Assembly (NCBI RefSeq): GCF_029537485.1
Contig: NZ_JARPUS010000002.1
Coordinates: forward strand, 1 to 64,000
Direction of reading: 5' to 3'
DNA from: Pseudomonas sp. GOM6
GTDB lineage: Bacteria; Pseudomonadota; Gammaproteobacteria; Pseudomonadales; Pseudomonadaceae
Length of the DNA: 64,000 nucleotides
The position numbers and the translations under genes are program-made. This document shows positions 40,463-51,043 of this stretch, piece by piece. How positions within the stretch are numbered: position 1 is the stretch's first letter; every line of letters starts with the position of its first letter. The notes under the pieces are model-generated. The model searched no databases, was not told where the DNA came from, and saw only the letters and a list, made by a program, of their open reading frames with translations.

Positions 40463-40609
40463 AACTGCGGATGTCCCTATCAGGCGGTGCTGGGGCGCCG
40501 GCGTGCAGCTGGCCCGCCGGGATGGCTCACGGGCGAGAGCAACACTCACCTCAGTATAGGTCGGCCGCGCCGGGATGGCCTTTAGCCGCCCGTGCGCTCA
40601 GACGCCTGG

Positions 40610-40630
40610 GCACAGCCCCGTGGGCTGTGC
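40610..40630 (-). terminator. possible terminator after the DUF1513 gene
   Basis: GCACAGCCC/GGGCTGTGC with a three-base loop, 60 bases beyond the DUF1513 stop, without a T-run. Low certainty. Confidence 0.35.
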
Positions 40631-40689
40631 AGGGGGCGGCATCTTGCCTGGCCTTGATAACACTTATGTTGCAGATGTGTGTCGCGGGT

Positions 40690-41784
40690 TCAGGCCAGAC
40701 GCAAGTGGTTGTCCCACAGCCCGGCGGGTAGCTCCAGCGCCTCGGCGACGATCTGCTCGCCATGGCAGTGGTACAGGCGACAGCGGCCCTGGCCGGAGGT
40801 GACGACGAAACCGTCGGCCACCGCGCCGACGCCGGCACAGTCCGGCAGCGGTACGTCGAGCAACAGTTCGGTGCTGTCCAGGTTCCAGATGAAGAAGCGG
40901 CTGCCACGCGGCGCGGTCAGCGCCAGCAGGCGCAGGTCGTCATGGATGGCCAGGCTGGCGGTGTACTGGCTCATCGCCGCGCGCTGCGCTTCGCCCAGGG
41001 GGAAGGGCTGGAACGGCTGGCCGGGGCGCTTGATCGCCAGCAGCGGCACCTTGTCCAGCGGCTCGCCTTCATACTGCTGGCCGGATACCACGGTGCCGTC
41101 GGCGGCCACGGCCAGGTGGCGCACGCTGTTCATCTGTTCGGGTAGCTGCTCCTTGCTGATCAGGCGCCCGTCGCGGTGCATCAGTACCAGGCTCGGTTCC
41201 ATGGCATCGAGGTTCATCATTACCCGGCTGTCGGCCTCGGTGCGAATGCCGCCATTGGCCACCACCAGCGCTTCGCCACCGGGCAGCCAGAGCAATTGGT
41301 GCGGGCCGATGCCGTGCGTGCTGTGCTCGTCGGTACGTTGCAGCTGGTTGTTGCGCAGGTGGTAGACGCCGAGTACGCCACGGCCCGGTTCGGCGGTGTT
41401 GTTCTCGGTGGCGTAGAACCAGTCGCCGCTCTTGTGGAAGACGCCATGGCCATAGAAATGGCGCTCGGCGGGCGAAGCGAGGGTCTGTAGCAAGCGGCCG
41501 TCGCGGGTATCGATCAAGTAGCTCTCGCGACTTGGCCGGCGGCCGACGAACACCGCCAGGGGCAGGTGCGGGTGCGGCACCACATCATGGCAACGCTCGC
41601 TCACCCGGGTAGCGAAGACCTTGCTGCCGTCCAGGCGGTAGCCCACGGCGTAATGGTTGCCGTCGGCATCATCACGGGCCGACAGCAGCATGGTGTGTGT
41701 GCCTCGGCCGATCAGTTGCCAGCCGCCCAGTGCGCCACCGGTCAGGGCCAGACTGCCGAGCCCCAGGAAAGCTCTGCGCTTCAT
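40690..41784 (-). CDS. DUF1513 protein with Tat-like signal
   Basis: A 364-residue protein. The N-terminus MKRRAFLGLGSLALTGGALGG has the twin-arginine pattern RRxFLG, pointing to export of a folded protein to the periplasm. The rest reads as beta-propeller-like repeats (GVLGVYHLRNNQ, FYATENNTAEPGRG, RHLAVAADGTVVSGQQYEGE). Its ATG directly follows the stop of the imelysin-family gene, so it is the last gene of that operon. In P. aeruginosa the homologous group is reported to be iron-regulated. Function is unknown. Confidence 0.87.
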   Translation of the reverse strand: MKRRAFLGLGSLALTGGALGGWQLIGRGTHTMLLSARDDADGNHYAVGYRLDGSKVFATRVSERCHDVVPHPHLPLAVFVGRRPSRESYLIDTRDGRLLQTLASPAERHFYGHGVFHKSGDWFYATENNTAEPGRGVLGVYHLRNNQLQRTDEHSTHGIGPHQLLWLPGGEALVVANGGIRTEADSRVMMNLDAMEPSLVLMHRDGRLISKEQLPEQMNSVRHLAVAADGTVVSGQQYEGEPLDKVPLLAIKRPGQPFQPFPLGEAQRAAMSQYTASLAIHDDLRLLALTAPRGSRFFIWNLDSTELLLDVPLPDCAGVGAVADGFVVTSGQGRCRLYHCHGEQIVAEALELPAGLWDNHLRLA

Positions 41785-42846
41785 TCAGTCACCATCGTGA
41801 GCATTGAAGCCCAGTTGGATGCCGAGCACCTTGGCCAGCTCGCTCTCGTGCAGGCGATGCAGGGTGTTCAGGTTGTCGTAGAAGGCATTCAGCTCGCTGC
41901 GGCCGATTTCGTCGGCCAGCAGTTCGCCGAGCGGACGTTGCAGGGCCGCCAGCTGCTGGCGGGTAGCGCTGTACTGCTGGTCGATGCGCCTGGCCAGCTC
42001 GACCTGGTCGTCGGCGAGCAGGGCGCGCACGCCATCCTGATTGGCCCCCAGCCAGATACGCTCGGCGCTGCTCAGGGTGGCCGCGAGGCTGGCCAGGCTG
42101 GCGCTGCTGCGCCAGAACTCGGCCTGATAAGGCTGCGGTACGCCTTTGCTCTGACGGCCGAGGGCGGTGCCGAGCTTTTTCTTCAGGCCGTCGATGGCAC
42201 TGACCTGGGCGCGCAGCAGCTCGGCCATGGCTTCGGGCGCTTCGGCGTAGCGGGCGTTGGGGAATTCGCTGAGCTGGGCGCGCATGCCGCCTTCGGCCTG
42301 CCACTGCTGGAGGATGCCGCCGGACAGCTGCACCTGATGCTCGCCGATGGCGGTCAGCAGCGGGCAATAGCGGCTCTTCTGCGCAGCGTCGGACAGATCG
42401 ACACCTGCATCGAAAAGTACGTATTCATAGGCAGTGAGGCCCTGGACCACGACGCTGGCTTTTTCCACATCCGCCTGGCTCAGCTGCGGTTTGCCTTTGA
42501 GCAGCGCCTCGACCTGACGCTGCACCAGGTTCTTCTTGTCTGGCCAGAACTGCACCTGCCAGGCGCGGTTGCCCTCGGCCAGCGGGCCGACCAGTAGCGG
42601 TTGCAGGGCGGCCCAGCTGCTGACGTCGGCGAGAAAGGCCTGCTGCGCCGCGCCCAGGTCCTGGCTGCCGTCGCAGTAGGCCTTGGCGCTGTCAGCCAGT
42701 TGCTGGCTCGACTGCTGCCAGGCGCTGTAGGCCGGCAGCATGACGCCTTCGGCCAGGGCGGCGCTGACGCGTTGCTGGGGATCGGGCTGGCTGCAGGCGC
42801 TGAGGCCGAGCGCAAGCAGCGCGATGGCGAAGGGCGAGCGGATCAT
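41785..42846 (-). CDS. imelysin-family lipoprotein with altered metal motif
   Basis: A 353-residue lipoprotein. The lipobox is LSAC with Cys18, and ATG 42846 (MIRSPFAIAL) starts it. The body is all-helical like the imelysin/EfeO family. At the site of the family GxHxxE motif the sequence is GLTAYEYVLFDAG, so His is replaced by Thr and only Glu remains. It is ten bases downstream of the DUF1111 gene and abuts DUF1513. It probably binds iron, haem or a partner protein in the periplasm rather than acting as a peptidase. Confidence 0.85.
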   Translation of the reverse strand: MIRSPFAIALLALGLSACSQPDPQQRVSAALAEGVMLPAYSAWQQSSQQLADSAKAYCDGSQDLGAAQQAFLADVSSWAALQPLLVGPLAEGNRAWQVQFWPDKKNLVQRQVEALLKGKPQLSQADVEKASVVVQGLTAYEYVLFDAGVDLSDAAQKSRYCPLLTAIGEHQVQLSGGILQQWQAEGGMRAQLSEFPNARYAEAPEAMAELLRAQVSAIDGLKKKLGTALGRQSKGVPQPYQAEFWRSSASLASLAATLSSAERIWLGANQDGVRALLADDQVELARRIDQQYSATRQQLAALQRPLGELLADEIGRSELNAFYDNLNTLHRLHESELAKVLGIQLGFNAHDGD

Positions 42847-42856
42847 GCCGGTCTCC

Positions 42857-44269
42857 TTACAGGGAGTTGAGGAAGGCCAGCAGCGCGTCGCGCTCGCTGG
42901 CATCGAAGTCGAGGATGGCCTGTTTGGCGCTTTCCGCCTCACCACCGTGCCAGAGAATGGCTTCCAGCAGGTTGCGTGCACGGCCGTCATGCAGGAACTG
43001 GGTGTGGCCGTTGACCGTTTCAGTCAGGCCGATCCCCCACAGCGGCGCGGTGCGCCATTGGCGGCCGCTGGCGAGGAATTCCGGACGGTTGTCGGCCAAG
43101 CCTTCGCCCATATCGTGCAACAGCATATCGGTATAGGGGCGGATGGTCTGTTCGGCCAGCTCCGGCTCGGCCGCATCGGCGGCAGTGACGAAGCTGGGGG
43201 TGTGGCATTGCTGGCAGCCGGCGTCCATGAACAGCTGCTTGCCGCGGCGGACTTCCAGATCGTCCACATTGCGCCGGGCCGGCACGGCCAGGTTGCGGCT
43301 GTAGAACAGCACTGCGGCGAGGATGTTGTCGCTGACTTCCGGGCTGCCGCCATCAGGCGTGCTGCGGCAGAGGGCTTGCGCCTCGCTGCAATCGTCGCGC
43401 GGCAGCAGGTTGGTGGTCAGGCCCATGTCGCCAGCGAAGGCGTGGGCATTTTGCTGGTTGAGGCTGGGTTGGCCGGCCTTCCAGCCGAAGCGGCCGAGTA
43501 CGGTTTCACCGCGAGCGTCGTCCCAGACCCGGTTGGCCATGCCGCGAATGCCGTCACCATTGCGATCATCCGGATCGGCATTGGCCAGAATGGCGCTCTC
43601 GGGAATCGCCTCCAGCAGCCCCAGGCCGATCATCGGTGGTGCGACGCGGGCGGAGAACAGGGTGTCGGCCTGCATTGCGCCGTAACCAAGGTTGCTGATC
43701 TGCAGTTGCGGCTTGCGCAGTTCGACCTGGGTGCCATCGGCAAAGTGCACCGTCACCGGCTGGTAGCTGAAACGCACCTTGCCTTCGGGGGCATGGCCGG
43801 GGTTGCTCATGTCCTGCAACTGGCCGCCGTACACCGGCTCGGGCACCACGCCCAGGCGCTGGCGCAGGGCGGCGTGGGCTGGCGAGTCGTCACCGGGGAT
43901 CGACAGGCGCACCAGTAGCGAGGCGGCGCTGACGGCGTCGGCTGCTGGCGGGTGGCCGCGGCCGTCCTTGATATGGCAGTTCTGGCAGGCGTTGGTGTTG
44001 AACAGCGGGCCGAGACCATCGCGCGCGGTGGTGGTGGACGGGGCGATGACCCAGGGGTTGCGGAAGAAGCTGTTGCCCACGCTGAAGTCCAGGCGCCGTG
44101 ATGGGGCGAGGTTGGCGGAGGGCAGGGAGAAGGCATTGTGGTCAGCCTGGCGCACCGTGGTGCTGCCCCCGGAAAGTGCCTCGCCGGGCTCGGCGGGCGG
44201 CGGTGTGCGCTCGCAGGCTGCCAGGGCGAAAACCAGCGGCAGAAGGCAGAGACGCAACGGGGAGGGCAT
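42857..44269 (-). CDS. DUF1111 dihaem cytochrome c (thiol oxidoreductase-like)
   Basis: A 470-residue lipoprotein from ATG 44269 (MPSPLRLCLL), with a lipobox ending LAAC. An in-frame TTG at 44287 adds six codons but has no better ribosome-binding site. Two haem c motifs, CQNCH (N-terminal third) and CQQCH (C-terminal third), place it in the dihaem peroxidase-like DUF1111 group. The C-terminal HDGRARNLLEAILWHGGEAE block is diagnostic. Members occur beside imelysin genes and are thought to serve periplasmic iron redox chemistry; this is inference. First gene of a three-gene operon. Confidence 0.9.
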   Translation of the reverse strand: MPSPLRLCLLPLVFALAACERTPPPAEPGEALSGGSTTVRQADHNAFSLPSANLAPSRRLDFSVGNSFFRNPWVIAPSTTTARDGLGPLFNTNACQNCHIKDGRGHPPAADAVSAASLLVRLSIPGDDSPAHAALRQRLGVVPEPVYGGQLQDMSNPGHAPEGKVRFSYQPVTVHFADGTQVELRKPQLQISNLGYGAMQADTLFSARVAPPMIGLGLLEAIPESAILANADPDDRNGDGIRGMANRVWDDARGETVLGRFGWKAGQPSLNQQNAHAFAGDMGLTTNLLPRDDCSEAQALCRSTPDGGSPEVSDNILAAVLFYSRNLAVPARRNVDDLEVRRGKQLFMDAGCQQCHTPSFVTAADAAEPELAEQTIRPYTDMLLHDMGEGLADNRPEFLASGRQWRTAPLWGIGLTETVNGHTQFLHDGRARNLLEAILWHGGEAESAKQAILDFDASERDALLAFLNSL

Positions 44270-44452
44270 TGGCAGGAACCAGGGCAATCGAACAGGCGGG
44301 CAATCTTAGCAGGCTAATGGATATCAAATAAGAGCAATTAGCGTTTGTGTCTCGGCCAGATTGTCGCGGGTACAAGACAGTGCCGAGAGCAATTCTTAAC
44401 GTCGCACAGCGACGGCTCTATGGGGGCGCCAGGAATGGCAGGCCATAAAAAA

Positions 44453-44479
44453 ACGGATGCGCCTTGTGGGCGCATCCGT
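44453..44479 (-). terminator. intrinsic terminator after icmP-like gene
   Basis: ACGGATGCGCC/GGCGCATCCGT with a five-base loop is followed on the minus strand by TTTTTTT. It separates the first imelysin gene from the DUF1111 operon, which must have its own promoter in 44270-44452. That stretch has an AT-rich piece (44314-44340, ATATCAAATAAGAG) that could be a promoter or weak Fur site. Confidence 0.9.
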
Positions 44480-44499
44480 CCTGGACAGCTCTGCGGGTA

Positions 44500-45834
44500 T
44501 CAGAACTGGTGATCGGCGGTGTCCGGGTTGAGGTCGCTGATGCCCAGCGCCGCGGAGGCCTTCTCGATGGCCGCGGTCTGCTTGACCAGGGCGGCGATGG
44601 CATCACGAACCTTCTGCTGGCTTTCGGTGTTGCCGGCGGCAATCAGTTGGTCGAAGTGCACGTTATCCTTCTCGGCGCTGTCGACCAGTACCTGCAGCTT
44701 GGCCTCGGTATCGGCGAGGTCGGCCTTGAGGGTGGTGTCGGTCGCGGCGTCGGTCTTGGCCACCAGCGAGGACAGGCTCGGGCCGGTCAGGGTGGTGCCG
44801 TCGACCTTCTTGTACTCGCCCAGGTAGACGTTGCGGATGCCTTTGCCGTTGTAGAAGTGCGAGTTGTGGGTGTTGTCGCTGAAGCAGTCGTGCTCGTCTT
44901 CGGTGGAGTTGGCTTCCAGCGCGACTTTCATGCGCTCGCCAGCCAGTTCGCCGAGCGATAGGCTGCCCATGCCGAACAGCATCTTGCGCAGGCCGTTCTC
45001 GGCCGACTCGGCTTCCAGGGTGGCGCGGTAGTTGCCGGCAACACCGGCTTTCCACTGTTCGACCATGCTGTCGAGGTCGGCGACCAGCAGGTCGGTAGCG
45101 GCTTTCAGGTAGGCGCGGCGACGCTCGTTGTGCTCGCCAGTGGCGCCTTCGCCGGTCAGGTAGTCAGTGTAGGGGCGCTCGCCGGCGCCGGCAGCGGTGC
45201 CATGCAGATCCTGGCCCCAGAGCAGGAATTCGATCGCGTGGTAGCCGGTGGCGACGTTGGCTTCGGAACCGCCCAGTTCGTTCAGCTCGGCCAGTTTCTC
45301 TCCGGTAATCTCGCTGACGTCGACCTTGTCTTCACCGACCTGGATCTCGGTGTTGGCGATGATGTTGGCGCTGGCGCCCGGGTTGCCCAGGGCGTGCTGG
45401 TAGTCCTTGGCCACGTAGTCGATCAGGCCTTCGTCCAGTGGCCAGGCGTTCAGCTGGCCTTCCCAGTCGTCGACCACGGCATTACCGAAGCGGAATACTT
45501 CGGTCTGCATGTAGGGCACTCGAGCAGCCAGCCAGGCCTGCTTAGCGGCGTTCAGGGTCTCTGCGCTGGGGTTGGCCAGCAGGGCGTCGACGGCGGCCTG
45601 CAGCTGCTTACCGGTGCTGGCGGCATCGCTGAACACGGCCAGGGCCAGGTCGGCGTAGTGAGTGACAACCGCTTTGGCTTCGGCATCCGCGACTTTAGCC
45701 GGCGCGGCGGCACCGGCGGCTGCGGCTGGAGCAGCCGCCTGCGAAGCGGCGGCCTCTTTCTGGTCGTCACCGCAGCCGGCGAGAGAAATGGCGAGTGCCA
45801 GCAAGCTGGCGGTAGCCAGGGGCATGCGAGTCAT
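44500..45834 (-). CDS. imelysin-family iron-regulated lipoprotein (IcmP-like)
   Basis: A 444-residue lipoprotein. The lipobox is LAGC with Cys21, followed by a long Ala-rich linker. It has the full imelysin motif GYHAIEFLLWGQD (GxHxxE) and the usual helical repeats. The P. aeruginosa homologue was described as an insulin-cleaving metalloproteinase, while structural work on the family suggests metal or iron binding rather than proteolysis. A perfect TTTGCAT-TAA-ATGCAAA palindrome lies 65 bases upstream. Length is near that of IcmP. Confidence 0.9.
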   Translation of the reverse strand: MTRMPLATASLLALAISLAGCGDDQKEAAASQAAAPAAAAGAAAPAKVADAEAKAVVTHYADLALAVFSDAASTGKQLQAAVDALLANPSAETLNAAKQAWLAARVPYMQTEVFRFGNAVVDDWEGQLNAWPLDEGLIDYVAKDYQHALGNPGASANIIANTEIQVGEDKVDVSEITGEKLAELNELGGSEANVATGYHAIEFLLWGQDLHGTAAGAGERPYTDYLTGEGATGEHNERRRAYLKAATDLLVADLDSMVEQWKAGVAGNYRATLEAESAENGLRKMLFGMGSLSLGELAGERMKVALEANSTEDEHDCFSDNTHNSHFYNGKGIRNVYLGEYKKVDGTTLTGPSLSSLVAKTDAATDTTLKADLADTEAKLQVLVDSAEKDNVHFDQLIAAGNTESQQKVRDAIAALVKQTAAIEKASAALGISDLNPDTADHQF

Positions 45835-45898
45835 AGCGGAGTCCTTTGCTTTCTAGTGTTGGAAGGCGTGAAACAAACGGCAGCAATGATGCGAAAGA

Positions 45899-45915
45899 TT
45901 TGCATTAAATGCAAA
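45899..45915. promoter_or_regulatory. perfect palindrome, candidate Fur site
   Basis: TTTGCATTAAATGCAAA is a perfect 17-base palindrome in the divergent gap between the imelysin gene and lemA. It shares AATGCAAA with the candidate site between phuR and phuS. It deviates from the Fur consensus, so another iron or general regulator is possible. Confidence 0.45.
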
Positions 45916-45994
45916 GACGTTTTCCGTTTGGCACTGCGCTGGACGCCTGTGCTGCGCTCGTTAGAATGCCGTCAGTCCACATGGAGTGCCTGGC

Positions 45995-46567
45995 ATGAGT
46001 CTCTCGCTCGTAGCGGTTGTTGTCGTACTGTTTCTGCTCGCCGCCTGGGCGGTGAGTCTCTACAACGGGCTGGTGCGTCTGAAGCACGGTGTGAGCAAGG
46101 CCTGGTCGAATATCGACGTGCTACTCAAGCAGCGTCACGACGAGCTACCCAAGCTGGTGGAAACCTGCAAGCAATACATGCAGCACGAGCGCACCACCCT
46201 GGAGCGGGTAATTGCGGCGCGCAGTGCCGTCGCCAGTGCCCGCGAGCAGCACGATGTGGGCGCTCTGGGCAGAGCCGAGAGCGGTCTGCGTGCCGGGCTC
46301 GGGCAGCTGTTTGCCCTGGCCGAGAACTACCCGGAACTGAAAGCCAACGAAAGCTTCCAGCATCTGCAGCAGCGCATCTCCGGCCTGGAGAATGCGATCG
46401 CTGACCGCCGTGAGCTGTACAACGAGGCGGTCAACCTGAACAACGTGCGCATCGAGCAGTTTCCCGACGTGATTCTGGCGCGCATGTTCGCCTTCAAGGC
46501 GGCTGAGCTGCTGCAGTTCAGCGATGCAGAAAAGGCCGACGTCGACCTCAAGTCGCTGTTCAACTGA
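45995..46567 (+). CDS. lemA: LemA family protein
   Basis: A 190-residue membrane-anchored coiled-coil protein, not the GacS kinase once called LemA. One N-terminal helix (residues ~4-23) is followed by the family stretch YNGLVRLKHGVSKAWSNIDVLLKQRHDELPKLVE and long helices, with LYNEAVNLNNVRIEQFPD near the end. ATG 45995 has a GGAG site; a GTG at 45986 overlaps that site and is rejected. Function is uncertain. It is followed after one base by a GIDE-domain gene, so the two are one unit. Confidence 0.9.
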   Translation: MSLSLVAVVVVLFLLAAWAVSLYNGLVRLKHGVSKAWSNIDVLLKQRHDELPKLVETCKQYMQHERTTLERVIAARSAVASAREQHDVGALGRAESGLRAGLGQLFALAENYPELKANESFQHLQQRISGLENAIADRRELYNEAVNLNNVRIEQFPDVILARMFAFKAAELLQFSDAEKADVDLKSLFN

Positions 46568-46568
46568 G

Positions 46569-47477
46569 ATGGATGTGGCGGGGCTGGCCATCAGCATGGC
46601 CTTCAGTGTCGGCGCCTGTGCCGGCGGCGGCTGGTGGTTCGTCAAGCGCGTTTCGGAAGCGCGCTTTCTGCTCAATACCCCGACCTCGAAGATCCGCTCT
46701 GCGGCCCAGGGCTACGTCGAGCTGTACGGCGTGCTGCATGCGCTGGAGGGTGGCGAGGTCGAGGCACCGTTGAGCGGCACGCCTTGCCTATGGTGGCGAT
46801 TCAAGATCGAGGAGTATGACAGCAACGGCAAGCGGCGCTCCTGGAGGGTGGTGGAACGCGGCACCAGCGAGGCATGGCTGCGGCTGAAGGACGGTACCGG
46901 CGAGTGCCTGATCAACCCGGCCGGTGCCGAGGTGCGGGTCAGTACGCGCCAGGTCTGGCGTGGCAGCGAGCGGCATCCGCGTGGCCTGAGCGGGCGCGGC
47001 AGCCTGCTCGGTCGTCTGTTCTCGGCGGGGAGCGAATATCGCTACACCGAGGAGCGTCTGCATGCAGGGCAGCCGCTCTATGCCATCGGCGACTTCCGCA
47101 CCAAGGGGGGTAGCGAGGCCTTCGACTTGACCCTGGCCCAGGGCGCCGTGGTGCGAGAGTGGAAGAGCGACTTCGCCGGGTTGCTGCAGCGTTTCGACAG
47201 CAATGGCGATGGCCGGTTGGACCCGGCCGAGTGGGAGCGTATGCGTCAGTCGGCTCGCGTCGAAGCGCAACGCCGCCAGCAGGCGCGAGGTGAAGCGCCG
47301 GTGCACCACCAGCTGCGCCGGCCTGGGGAGGCTTACCCCTTCATTCTCTCCACGCGGGGGGAAGACGAGTTGGCAAGGGGTTTCTACTGGCAGGCGGCTG
47401 GCGGTGCGTTGCTGTGCGTGGCCGGGGCGCTGGCTACTGCCTGGCTAATGAGTAACGTGCTGCTGCCGGAGCTATAG
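46569..47477 (+). CDS. GIDE-domain (MUL1-like) membrane protein with an EF-hand loop
   Basis: A 302-residue protein with helices at about residues 5-25 and 275-295. Between them is a GIDE/E3-ligase-like domain (about 45-200): IRSAAQGYVELYG, PLSGTPCLWWRFKIEEY, GDFRTKGG. No RING finger is present, so ligase activity is not implied. Residues 210-221 (DSNGDGRLDPAE) match the 12-residue EF-hand calcium loop at every ligand position. Adjacent to LemA; such pairs recur in bacteria. Role unknown, perhaps envelope stress or membrane organisation with calcium sensing. Confidence 0.85.
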   Translation: MDVAGLAISMAFSVGACAGGGWWFVKRVSEARFLLNTPTSKIRSAAQGYVELYGVLHALEGGEVEAPLSGTPCLWWRFKIEEYDSNGKRRSWRVVERGTSEAWLRLKDGTGECLINPAGAEVRVSTRQVWRGSERHPRGLSGRGSLLGRLFSAGSEYRYTEERLHAGQPLYAIGDFRTKGGSEAFDLTLAQGAVVREWKSDFAGLLQRFDSNGDGRLDPAEWERMRQSARVEAQRRQQARGEAPVHHQLRRPGEAYPFILSTRGEDELARGFYWQAAGGALLCVAGALATAWLMSNVLLPEL

Positions 47478-47481
47478 CCGA

Positions 47482-47979
47482 TTAGGTCTTCTTGTGAATG
47501 CCTTTGGGCAGTTGCACCACGAGGCTGTCCGAGTAGATGTCGTGCCAGCTGCGTTTTTTTCTGTCCCACAGCACCCAGAAGAAGCCCAGACCCAGGAACA
47601 GCCAGGAACCGATGGCCACGACGAAGCGCAGCAGTGCTTGCCACAGGCTAATGGCCGAGCCGTCGGCGTTCTGAATGCGCAAGCCCCACACCTGCATGCC
47701 CAGCGTCTGGCCGTTATGGGTCCAGAACTTGGCGAAGAAGGCGAATAGCGTCATTACCAACAGGGTTGAGAGCAGTGGGTCACCGTCCAGGGCGCCGGCA
47801 TCGGACATCTGACGAAGCTGTTCCTGGCCGTAGATGCCCATTTGCACCACTTTGTAGAGCAGGGTGGTGACCATCAGCAGGGCGACGGACAGCAGGAAGT
47901 CATAGAACATTGCGGCGAGGCGTCGGATCAGGCCGGCGCTGGGGAAATCGCCTTGCGGGCGCAGCATGTGCTTGGGCAT
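47482..47979 (-). CDS. RDD family membrane protein
   Basis: A 165-residue membrane protein. It has the RDD start AGLIRRLAAMFYDFLL (Arg and Asp of the motif), helices at about 25-45, 72-90 and 115-140, the conserved HNGQTLGMQVWGLRI, and the late WDRKKRSWHDIYSDSLVV. RDD proteins are poorly understood; some act as sodium or proton exchangers. It converges on the GIDE gene with only four bases between stop codons. Confidence 0.88.
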   Translation of the reverse strand: MPKHMLRPQGDFPSAGLIRRLAAMFYDFLLSVALLMVTTLLYKVVQMGIYGQEQLRQMSDAGALDGDPLLSTLLVMTLFAFFAKFWTHNGQTLGMQVWGLRIQNADGSAISLWQALLRFVVAIGSWLFLGLGFFWVLWDRKKRSWHDIYSDSLVVQLPKGIHKKT

Positions 47980-48039
47980 GTGGGGCTCGGCAGCAGGAAA
48001 ACTGCGCAGGATTGTACGGGGTCAAAACGGCAGGCACAA

Positions 48040-48071
48040 AAAAGCCCCTGATGTTGCCATCAGGGGCTTTT
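48040..48071 (-). terminator. intrinsic terminator after the cold-shock gene
   Basis: AAAAGCCCCTGATG/CATCAGGGGCTTTT is a 14-bp stem with a TTGC loop, followed on the minus strand by a T-run. Confidence 0.92.
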
Positions 48072-48086
48072 TCGCAGCTGAAGCGA

Positions 48087-48299
48087 TTAGGCCAGAACCT
48101 GAACCTTATCAGCTTGCATGCCTTTCTGGCCTTGCACGGCTTCGAAGGTGACCTTCTGGCCTTCTTTCAGGCTACGGAAGCCCGAACCTTCGATAGCGCG
48201 GAAGTGCACGAACAGATCCGGACCGCTCTCGGGGGTGATGAAGCCGAAGCCCTTCTCGTCGTTGAACCATTTGACGGTGCCGGTTTGACGATTCGACAT
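48087..48299 (-). CDS. cold-shock domain protein
   Basis: A 70-residue CspA-family single-strand nucleic-acid-binding protein (OB fold). RNP1 is KGFGFI and RNP2 is DLFVHF. It acts as an RNA chaperone in cold or general growth. ATG 48299 has an AAGGAA site. The upstream region is long before any other gene, as usual for csp genes with regulated leaders, but I see no definite cold box. Exact paralogue (CapB, CspA or CspD type) is not assigned. Confidence 0.95.
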   Translation of the reverse strand: MSNRQTGTVKWFNDEKGFGFITPESGPDLFVHFRAIEGSGFRSLKEGQKVTFEAVQGQKGMQADKVQVLA

Positions 48300-48551
48300 T
48301 GTCTTATTTCCTTGAAACTAGAGTTGATGACAGCCTCTTGTGCTTCTGGCACGAGAGGGCTGGAACTGGTTGCAGAGAGTAAGAGAAGTCGAGCGGGATG
48401 TAGCGGATCTAGGATCTACTGCACCAGGTCACGATTCAAGGCGACCCATGCAAACACAGTTGGCCAACTCTACGCTAACTCAAACGCGTTTGCCAACCCT
48501 CTTGGAAAGGCTGATTCCAGAGGTCTGCAGGGGGTAAAGGAGGGAATATCG

Positions 48552-48636
48552 TGGTGCCCCGGGAGAGACTCGAACTCTCACTTCTTTCGAAAACGGATTT
48601 TGAATCCGCCGCGTCTACCGATTCCGCCACCGAGGC
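48552..48636 (-). tRNA. tRNA-Leu (anticodon CAA)
   Basis: An 85-base class II tRNA. The acceptor stem is GCCTCGG with CCGGGGC (one G-C/G-T style mismatch), then a D arm with GGTAGACGC. The anticodon loop TTCAAAA gives CAA, reading UUG. A long variable arm precedes the T arm GAGAGTTCGAGTCTCTC and the CCA is encoded. A strong promoter is 14 bases upstream. Confidence 0.95.
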
Positions 48637-48649
48637 ACGATGGGCGCGC

Positions 48650-48678
48650 AGTATAGGGAGGCGAATAGAGGCGGTCAA
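48650..48678 (-). promoter_or_regulatory. sigma-70 promoter of tRNA-Leu
   Basis: TTGACC (48673-48678), a 17-base spacer and TATACT (48650-48655) on the minus strand, followed by a GC-rich discriminator (GCGCGCCC) typical of stringently controlled stable-RNA promoters. Confidence 0.85.
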
Positions 48679-48744
48679 TCGGCCCGAATGGCCAGATGGG
48701 GTTGCTTTCCGGTAAGCTCTTCGCCCCCGCGAGACTGACTGACC

Positions 48745-50945
<2,201 letters not shown>

Positions 50946-51043
50946 GCTGGGCGGCACCCCATTAAGTGTCGACCTAGCCCGCCGGCCGCGTGCGGGTGCA
51001 GATAATAAATAGTTCGATTCCCGACCTTTGATAGGAGTGTTCC

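Noticed and set aside
45986..45994. GTG start for lemA
   Set aside because: The GTG overlaps the GGAG ribosome-binding site that serves ATG 45995.
48552..48744. Genomic island attachment site at tRNA-Leu
   Set aside because: No integrase, no duplicated tRNA 3' end and no composition change is visible on either side.
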